Below are positions 26,129 through 31,614 of a stretch of DNA of 31,614 nucleotides, piece after piece. The stretch covers positions 1 to 31,614 of the forward strand of contig DBMR01000003.1 in the NCBI GenBank assembly GCA_002298785.1. Direction: 5' to 3'. The translations under genes and the position numbers were made by a program. Every line of letters starts with the position of its first letter. Within the stretch, counting starts at the first letter, position 1. Under the pieces are notes generated by a model. The model saw only the letters and a list, made by a program, of their open reading frames with translations. It ran no database searches and was not told the DNA's origin. Source of the stretch: Verrucomicrobia subdivision 3 bacterium UBA693. GTDB taxonomy: Bacteria > Verrucomicrobiota > Verrucomicrobiia > Limisphaerales > UBA8199.

Positions 26129-26755
26129 TTATCTGCTGGAATGGAGAATTTCCAGGGCACGAAGTGTGGCAGCGCTGCGTGTTTCAACCCCTAGCACCTG
26201 GAATATCTCCAGCACATGCTTTTTGACGGTGGATTCGCTGATGCTCAGGATGGTGGCGATTTCGGCGTTGGTTTTTCCCTGCGCCACCCATAGGAGCACC
26301 TCGGCGACGCGCGGGGTCATGCCGGCTTTGATCAAAGGTTCACGGGAACTGAAATCAGGATTGAACGCAGCAGGGGCTTGTTGCTCATCCGCACGTCTAA
26401 GCCGGGCGCGTACTGCGCTGATGAGGTCGTCTTTGGCCACGGGTTTAGTGAGATAATCATCGGCACCCAGGTTCATTCCGTTCCGTTGATCCGCTTTCTC
26501 TCCGCGCGCGGTGAGAAAAATGAAGGGAATGGTGGCGGTTTCCGGGCCGGCGCGAAGCCCTTGCAGGACACCGTGACCATCGAGTTCCGGCATCATGAGG
26601 TCACAGAGCACCAGGTCGGGCCGTTCTGCCTGGGCTAATTGCAGGCCGATACGGCCATTTTCCGCGCTGATCGGTTGGAACTTCTCAAGCCGCAGGATGG
26701 TTACGAGGTTTCTGCGCATCTCGGCTTCATCTTCAATGACGAGGATTTTTTTCAT
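26129..26755 (-). CDS. LuxR-type response regulator
   Basis: A 208-residue regulator. The receiver domain has acidic pair EDEAEMRRN, acceptor Asp in PDLVLCDLMMPELDGHG and Lys in DDYLTKPV. The C-terminal LuxR HTH is MTPRVAEVLLWVAQGKTNAEIATILSISESTVKKHV. Its ATG overlaps the stop of the upstream kinase by 4 nt (ATGA), so translation is coupled and the kinase is the probable partner. Confidence 0.93.
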   Translation of the reverse strand: MKKILVIEDEAEMRRNLVTILRLEKFQPISAENGRIGLQLAQAERPDLVLCDLMMPELDGHGVLQGLRAGPETATIPFIFLTARGEKADQRNGMNLGADDYLTKPVAKDDLISAVRARLRRADEQQAPAAFNPDFSSREPLIKAGMTPRVAEVLLWVAQGKTNAEIATILSISESTVKKHVLEIFQVLGVETRSAATLRALEILHSSR

Positions 26756-29121
26756 GGCGTGCGGAATAGAGGGAGGCGGACAGTAACGGTGGTGCCTTCA
26801 CCAAGTGTGCTCATGACATCAATGCAACCGCGATGGAGTTCGACACAGCGCTTAACGATGGTCAGGCCAAGTCCGGTTCCGGGAAGATGACCCGCATTGC
26901 GGCCCCGGTGAAAGGCGTTGAAAAGCCAGGGTAAATCGCTGGGGGCAATGCCAATCCCGCGATCGCGGATACGAAAAACCGCCATGTGCGCCTCGCGATC
27001 CACGGTCAATTGCACCGCGCTGCCTTCCGGGGAATACTTGATGCCGTTGGAGAGCAGGTTGTTGAAAATGTGATTCAACAAGCGCTCGTCACCCAGAATT
27101 TCATCGGGGACAGTCCCGGGGCTGAAATCCACACGACAAGTCTGATTGGTGGCGGACAGCAGTTCGCCAATGATCCGGCGGCAAAACCCACTCAGGGATA
27201 GGGGTGCCGGCTGAAATTCCATCTTGCCGGATTCCACCAATCCCAGCAGGAGCACTTCCTCCATTAACGAGGCCATTCGCCGCGTGTTTTTTCTAATCGA
27301 GAGCAGTTGCTGCGCCCGTTCTTCCGGTGTGAGTTGGTCAAAATACGAATCGAGAATGTCGGCAGAGGAGAGGATCACCCCCAGCGGGGTCCGAAATTCA
27401 TGAGAAACCATGGAGATGAAATTGCTCTTTAATTGCCCGAGCTCTTTTTCTCGCGCCAGGGCTTTCAGCAATTCCGCCTCCGCTTGTTTGCGTTCGCTGA
27501 TGTCGTTGACCGCAGCCTGAATGATTTCGCGGCCGCCCCAGGCGATGCGGGTCAGGATGACCTCGACGGGCAGGTCCCGGCCATCCGCTCGGCGCGCCAT
27601 CCAATCGAAACGGACGCTGCCTTTCTCCTTGCAAGCTGCGATATGACGGCGGGCTGCAACATCCGTAGGTTCTCCGTTGGGTTGCACGGGAGGGGAGGTG
27701 TCGCGGGGATGCAGACCGAGCAACTGCTTGGGATCGGAGTAACCCAGCATGCGCGCGGCGGCGGGATTTACCTCCAAATATTGCCGGTCGTCGTGGAGCA
27801 TCACCCCCTGGCTCGACGTCAGGAATAACGCCCGAAATTTCTCCTCCGATTCGCGCAATGTCTGCTCAGCTCTCTTTCGTTCAGTATTGTCCGTGATGCT
27901 TGCGCGCAGTAGATTCTGGCCTTCGGCGGGCAGACGGACTAGGCGCACCTCCGAGGGGAAAGTTCGACCGCTGGTATGCAGGTGAATCCATTCGAACACT
28001 GGGCTTCCGCCGGCACTGGCCTCGCGCATCATCTCACGGGCAACCTCGGCGGAGCGGCGCCCGTCAGGTTGGAATTCCGGGCTGACTTCCGCCGGCGTCA
28101 ACTGGGTGAGTTGGTCCATGGTGCAGCCATACATTCGGCAAGCATGGGCGTTGCCGCTGAGAAACCTGCCGGTTTCGCCGTCGAACACGACGATGGCTTC
28201 GGGAGCATGCTCTACCAGGGTGCGCAGCCTCGCCTCGCTGGCAGTAAGTTCGGCGGTGCGTTCGGCGATGCGTTGCTCCAGGGACTGATTGAGGTGTCGG
28301 ATTTCGGCCTCGGCCTTTTTCCGTTCGGTGATGTCAGTGATGGCGCCGACATGATAACTGGGGCGACCGGTGGCTGGGTCGCGGATAACGCGACCGCTGG
28401 CCAAGCCCCAGAAATGCGTGCCGTCTTTGCGCACATATTCGATTTCCTGGTGGCTGAAAGCCTCTTGGGTCTCGAGCAGGTGCAGCAACCGCGCGCGGGC
28501 AACCGGATCTGCATAGAGCCGTTCCCGGGGAATCGACTGAATCTCCGCCAGGGAATTGAAGCGGAACATCTCGAGATAGGCCTGGTTGACGAAGGTGAGG
28601 CTATGATTTGGTGCGCTGCGATAAATCGCCTCGGAGATGTTGTCCGCGATTGAGGCCAGCAGTTGCTGGCTCTGACGCAAAGCTTCCTCATCTCGCTTGC
28701 GCTCCGTGATGTCCCGTGAAAACACCACGCGAAGATTGCGCCCGCGCGCGGTGACCGCCGCAGAAACCACTTCTACCGGAAACACATGTCCATCCAGCCG
28801 TCGGGCTACGGATTCGCAGCGCCAGGAACCCTGGGGTCCAGGAGAAGCAACGGTGGACTCGATGGCGGTGTCTTTCTGCAGCGGCAACTGAAGCTCTGCA
28901 GGCGGGTAAAGCAGCAACTGCTCCTTGCTGCGCGCCCGCATCATCTTCACCGCTGCGTCGTTGCAATCAATGAAACTGGCAGCGGCTGGATCATACAGCC
29001 AGATGGCATCTGTGCTTCGCTCAAACAGAATCTCAAACATGGAATCACTATGGGGCACAGCGCCTGGAGCGGCACTGGGCCTTTCGTTCCATTTACGACT
29101 CTGTTCGGACGCGGTATCCAT
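26752..29121 (-). CDS. Multi-PAS sensor histidine kinase (HisKA type)
   Basis: A 789-residue soluble kinase with four PAS/PAC modules (about 25-140, 155-275, 300-420 and 425-545), each ending in an ITERK-like linker. HisKA has phospho-His in SNFISMVSHEFRTPLGVIL (about residue 570), and the ATPase has NHIFNNLLSNGIKYSP, RDRGIGIAPSDL and GTGLGLTIV. No membrane segment is seen. Several PAS copies suggest integration of redox or ligand signals. The ligand and targets are unknown. Confidence 0.93.
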   Translation of the reverse strand: MDTASEQSRKWNERPSAAPGAVPHSDSMFEILFERSTDAIWLYDPAAASFIDCNDAAVKMMRARSKEQLLLYPPAELQLPLQKDTAIESTVASPGPQGSWRCESVARRLDGHVFPVEVVSAAVTARGRNLRVVFSRDITERKRDEEALRQSQQLLASIADNISEAIYRSAPNHSLTFVNQAYLEMFRFNSLAEIQSIPRERLYADPVARARLLHLLETQEAFSHQEIEYVRKDGTHFWGLASGRVIRDPATGRPSYHVGAITDITERKKAEAEIRHLNQSLEQRIAERTAELTASEARLRTLVEHAPEAIVVFDGETGRFLSGNAHACRMYGCTMDQLTQLTPAEVSPEFQPDGRRSAEVAREMMREASAGGSPVFEWIHLHTSGRTFPSEVRLVRLPAEGQNLLRASITDNTERKRAEQTLRESEEKFRALFLTSSQGVMLHDDRQYLEVNPAAARMLGYSDPKQLLGLHPRDTSPPVQPNGEPTDVAARRHIAACKEKGSVRFDWMARRADGRDLPVEVILTRIAWGGREIIQAAVNDISERKQAEAELLKALAREKELGQLKSNFISMVSHEFRTPLGVILSSADILDSYFDQLTPEERAQQLLSIRKNTRRMASLMEEVLLLGLVESGKMEFQPAPLSLSGFCRRIIGELLSATNQTCRVDFSPGTVPDEILGDERLLNHIFNNLLSNGIKYSPEGSAVQLTVDREAHMAVFRIRDRGIGIAPSDLPWLFNAFHRGRNAGHLPGTGLGLTIVKRCVELHRGCIDVMSTLGEGTTVTVRLPLFRTP

Positions 29122-29127
29122 CTTCGC

Positions 29128-29589
29128 ATGAAACTAAGCTCCGATTCCAATGTCTCCGCTCGCGCGTTGCCCACGGCACGCGCCACGGTGAGCGCGGCAC
29201 CCGGTTCTGGCCAGGGACCGACCAGCTTCCACTTTCCGCGTCAATCGAACCGGCGTCAAGGGCTGGACAGAATTTCGCCGGCTTTGCGAATTTCCCCCAC
29301 CGCCAGGACCCTCTCTGGAAAGCCGCTGGTTGTAACCTCGAAAGCGGCCCGGCACGCGCTTCGAGCAGCAGAAATGGCGGTCTGGGAGCAAGCAGACGCA
29401 CGTTCGGTCCGGCAGGAGCTGCGGCGTAGTGCCACCAGGGCCGTGCGGACCAGCGCGGGAGAGTCGTTCTATTTCGGCCTATTTGTCATGGTTTCCAGCG
29501 TGGGCATCGCTTTTGGGCTGAGCGACTCCTTTAGGGCCGTCCTGAACTGGGAGAAAATTACCGCCTTCATTGCCCAGTGGATCGGATGA
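29128..29589 (+). CDS. Small protein with one C-terminal membrane segment
   Basis: The 153 residues start at the ATG at 29128, diverging from the kinase. The N-terminal half is basic and low in structure. The C-terminal SFYFGLFVMVSSVGIAFGLSDSF is one likely membrane helix. No family is recognised. Longer in-frame readings run antisense into the kinase gene and are shadows. Confidence 0.45.
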   Translation: MKLSSDSNVSARALPTARATVSAAPGSGQGPTSFHFPRQSNRRQGLDRISPALRISPTARTLSGKPLVVTSKAARHALRAAEMAVWEQADARSVRQELRRSATRAVRTSAGESFYFGLFVMVSSVGIAFGLSDSFRAVLNWEKITAFIAQWIG

Positions 29590-29635
29590 CTAACGCGAAT
29601 CACTTTTGGCAGTAACCAACAAAACGAAATATAGA

Positions 29636-30202
29636 ATGAAACATAAGTCATACATGATAGCCGCAGTCTGTGTCGCCTTACCGCTGACCGGACTGCTACT
29701 GGCCGCGAAAAGTCCGGGAGACTCCGTCAAGGAACGGATTGCCCGGGGCAAATACCTCGTGCAATTCGGTGGATGCTCGGATTGTCATACCCCGGTCAAG
29801 ATGGGGCCAAACGGTCCCGAACCGGATCTGACTCGATACCTGTCTGGACACCCGGCCGAGGCGCAGTTTCCACCTCCGCCGAAGCTCGGCGGACCGTGGT
29901 TTGCGGCGACTGGTGGGTTCACCGCCTGGGCTGGTCCCTGGGGTATTAGCTACGCCTTCAATCTAACCCCGGACAATAATACCGGGATCGGTATCTGGAC
30001 GGAGGACATATTTGTGAAGGCGATGCGAACGGGGCGGCATTATGGCGTGGCCCGGGAAATTCTCCCCCCAATGCCCTGGCGAGCAGTTGCCGGCTTGTCG
30101 GACGAGGATTTGAAGGCGGTATTCGCCTTTTTGCGCAGCGTGCCGCCGGTTCATAACCGCGTGCCGGATCCGGTGCCGCCTACAGGCCTTCCTCAGGATT
30201 AG
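29636..30202 (+). CDS. Exported c-type cytochrome, single heme
   Basis: A 188-residue protein: a signal peptide (MIAAVCVALPLTGLLLAAKS) precedes one heme motif CSDCH near residue 50. The segment SYAFNLTPDNNTGIGIWTEDIFVKAMRTGRH and late MPWRAVAGLSDEDLKAVFAFLRSV match diheme-like cytochrome c domain families in dehydrogenase systems. The axial Met is probably in PPMPW. It works in the periplasm as an electron carrier. It shares its stop region with the convergent MFS gene (4-nt overlap). An earlier TTG start at 29606 is possible. Confidence 0.83.
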   Translation: MKHKSYMIAAVCVALPLTGLLLAAKSPGDSVKERIARGKYLVQFGGCSDCHTPVKMGPNGPEPDLTRYLSGHPAEAQFPPPPKLGGPWFAATGGFTAWAGPWGISYAFNLTPDNNTGIGIWTEDIFVKAMRTGRHYGVAREILPPMPWRAVAGLSDEDLKAVFAFLRSVPPVHNRVPDPVPPTGLPQD

Positions 30203-31539
30203 TCCCGGGAGGTGGGTAAAAACCAGGCGATCACCGCGGCCGGGAAGAAGAGCGTTCCGGCGTAAAGGAGGCCGGCCCGGTGGTCGCCGAAGTTCGAAAA
30301 CAACCCGAAGAAAACGGTGCCGAATGCAGCCGTGATTCGGCCGATGTTGTAGCAAAAACCTGCGCCGGTCGTCCGGAGCAGGGTCGGGAAAAGTGGCGGC
30401 AAATACATCGTGAAAAGGGCAAAGCCGCCTTGGCAAAAGCCGATCCATGGCAGCCAGGTCAAAAGCGCATGATGCTCTCGCGGCCAGCCGTAGGCGCCTA
30501 GCATGCAGCAAAAATAGGCCAAAAACATTGTCACGATTGCATTGCGATAACCTACGCGCTTTGCCAGCCAGCCGGAAAAGAAGTTGCCCACGATCGAGGC
30601 GCCGATCACGAGATACATCGCCAGGCTTGCCAGACGGTTTTTTTCCTGAGGACTCATGGCCAGAACTTCCGGCAGGTTCCTGAGATGTTGCTGATGCCAG
30701 AACATGAACGCCCAATGGGCGGTCAAGGAAACCCCGCACGTAGCGATGATCCAAAAGGTTGTCCGTCGATGGTCGTCGGCAAATAGATCTCTTAGCTTTG
30801 GCGCTCGTTCCTGGGAGCGTTCATGTGCCATGGCCCATTCCTCCGGCTCGGGGACAGCGCGGCGGATCCACAGCACCAATAAAGCCGGCAGTATCCCAAC
30901 CAGGAACAGATACCGGGGCGGTGCCGAGGCCAGTAGCATGTTGGCCAGACCGGCGCCGATAATTCCCACATTCACCCCTGTTTGCAGGACTGCGGCGATC
31001 CATGGCCGCCATCGTCGCGGCCAGGTTTCAGACAGCAGGGAAGCACCAACGGCCCACTCTCCGCCAATCCCGAGCGCGGCCAGGAAACGGAAAATCAGCA
31101 GATGCCACCATTGGGTGGCGAAGAACGAGAGACCAGTGAACGCGGCGTAGGTCAGCATTGTTAAAACCAAGGCCCGCGAGCGTCCAAGGCGATCCCCAAT
31201 TCGTCCAAAGAAGCCTCCGCCTAGCGCCCAACCCAACAGGAACCCGCCTTGAATGATCGACCCATATCTCCCGACTTTTGGATCCACCGTGGACAAGCCC
31301 CCCAGCAACTCAGCCACAAAGGGCGCGGCCACCAGGGTGTAAAGGTGCATGTCGAGCCCGTCGAAGGTCCATCCCAGCCAGGCAGCGAGTCCGGAACGCC
31401 ACTGCGCCGGGCTAAGATCCCGTAGCCGCTCGCCTTTTGCGCGAGGGACCGGGTGCTCAGTTTGGGACGCAGAATTGGGCAACACCGCGCCAGCATGTCG
31501 AGACGTGGACCGGAATGCAACGCCGGCGCTGGGGTCCAC
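30199..31539 (-). CDS. MFS transporter, carboxylate/aromatic-acid type
   Basis: The 446-residue protein has 12 predicted membrane segments. The first helix region carries GWTFDGLDMHLYTLVAAPF, where the DxxD/E-type acid is typical of acid:H+ symporters. Motif A is GRIGDRLGRSRAL after helix 2, and RFLAALGIGGEWAVGASLLSE is the helix 4 motif of the sugar/acid porter branch. Substrate is probably a small carboxylate or aromatic acid. The N-terminal 35 residues are uncertain, so a later start is possible. Confidence 0.9.
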   Translation of the reverse strand: MDPSAGVAFRSTSRHAGAVLPNSASQTEHPVPRAKGERLRDLSPAQWRSGLAAWLGWTFDGLDMHLYTLVAAPFVAELLGGLSTVDPKVGRYGSIIQGGFLLGWALGGGFFGRIGDRLGRSRALVLTMLTYAAFTGLSFFATQWWHLLIFRFLAALGIGGEWAVGASLLSETWPRRWRPWIAAVLQTGVNVGIIGAGLANMLLASAPPRYLFLVGILPALLVLWIRRAVPEPEEWAMAHERSQERAPKLRDLFADDHRRTTFWIIATCGVSLTAHWAFMFWHQQHLRNLPEVLAMSPQEKNRLASLAMYLVIGASIVGNFFSGWLAKRVGYRNAIVTMFLAYFCCMLGAYGWPREHHALLTWLPWIGFCQGGFALFTMYLPPLFPTLLRTTGAGFCYNIGRITAAFGTVFFGLFSNFGDHRAGLLYAGTLFFPAAVIAWFLPTSRD

Positions 31540-31614
31540 CGTCGCAGTCGTCAGTCTATCGGTAGTAGATCACTGTCAATACTAGGGACTGACCCGAATG
31601 ACCCTTAGTTAAGG
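31540..31614. other. Window edge, upstream of the MFS gene
   Basis: Only 75 nt are visible; no feature is recognised. Confidence 0.3.

Overview
The window (31.6 kb, fairly GC-rich) looks like the chromosome of a Gram-negative bacterium with an outer membrane. It carries a beta-barrel porin, a periplasmic cytochrome c, a YncE-like propeller and two multi-PAS kinase/response-regulator pairs. The gene mix (YtcJ amidohydrolase, LuxR-type regulators, TROVE protein, tRNA-linked HNH genes) would suit Verrucomicrobiota or a relative, but no rRNA or marker gene is present, so the taxon is an inference.

Left flank (1-10.1 kb, all minus strand): a truncated-looking DoxX protein, YtcJ-like amidohydrolase, ABM monooxygenase, alginate-export-type porin, M17-N domain protein, YcaC-like isochorismatase-fold hydrolase, SDR, chloroperoxidase-like hydrolase and a NarL-type two-component pair. 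These are ordinary metabolic and sensory genes. Right flank (24.4-31.6 kb): a small membrane protein, a YncE-like propeller, a second two-component pair (four PAS domains), a small membrane-anchored protein, a cytochrome c and an MFS transporter.

Centre (about 11.1-24.1 kb, everything on the minus strand): an RNA-centred island. In transcription order it holds a structured leader with a terminator, 12 tRNA-like genes, rtcB (RNA ligase), 3 tRNA-like genes, seven Y RNAs with one opal-anticodon tRNA between the first two, the TROVE/Ro60 gene (rsr), a ClpP-fold protein that lacks the usual His, an SPFH/slipin, a block of tRNA-like genes with a 59-aa small protein, an HNH nuclease, a second block of tRNA-like genes, a HEPN-motif protein and a second HNH nuclease. 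The RNA units carry encoded CCA ends and are often only 3-8 nt apart.

Two features stand out. First, the seven Y RNAs all have the Ro60-binding stem (GG(Y)CCGA ... GGGTTATC paired with a distal (C)TTGYCC strand). Most carry a tRNA-like module in which the T arm, a loop-capped acceptor stem and the D arm are circularly permuted and joined to the Ro stem through the anticodon stem, as in YrlA. Second, 41 tRNA-like genes together cover all 20 amino acids, yet share a recoded elbow: position 55 is G instead of T in all, and D-loop position 18 is usually A. The 19-56 pair covaries in most clear cases (G-C, T-A, C-G). The Y RNAs and two other tRNAs in the same island keep the canonical G18 G19 / T54 T55 C56 elbow. 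My inference is a reserve or decoy tRNA set, orthogonal to enzymes that read the normal elbow, co-expressed with tRNA repair (RtcB), RNA surveillance (Ro60/Y RNA) and possible tRNA-cutting enzymes (HEPN, HNH). None of this function is shown by sequence alone.
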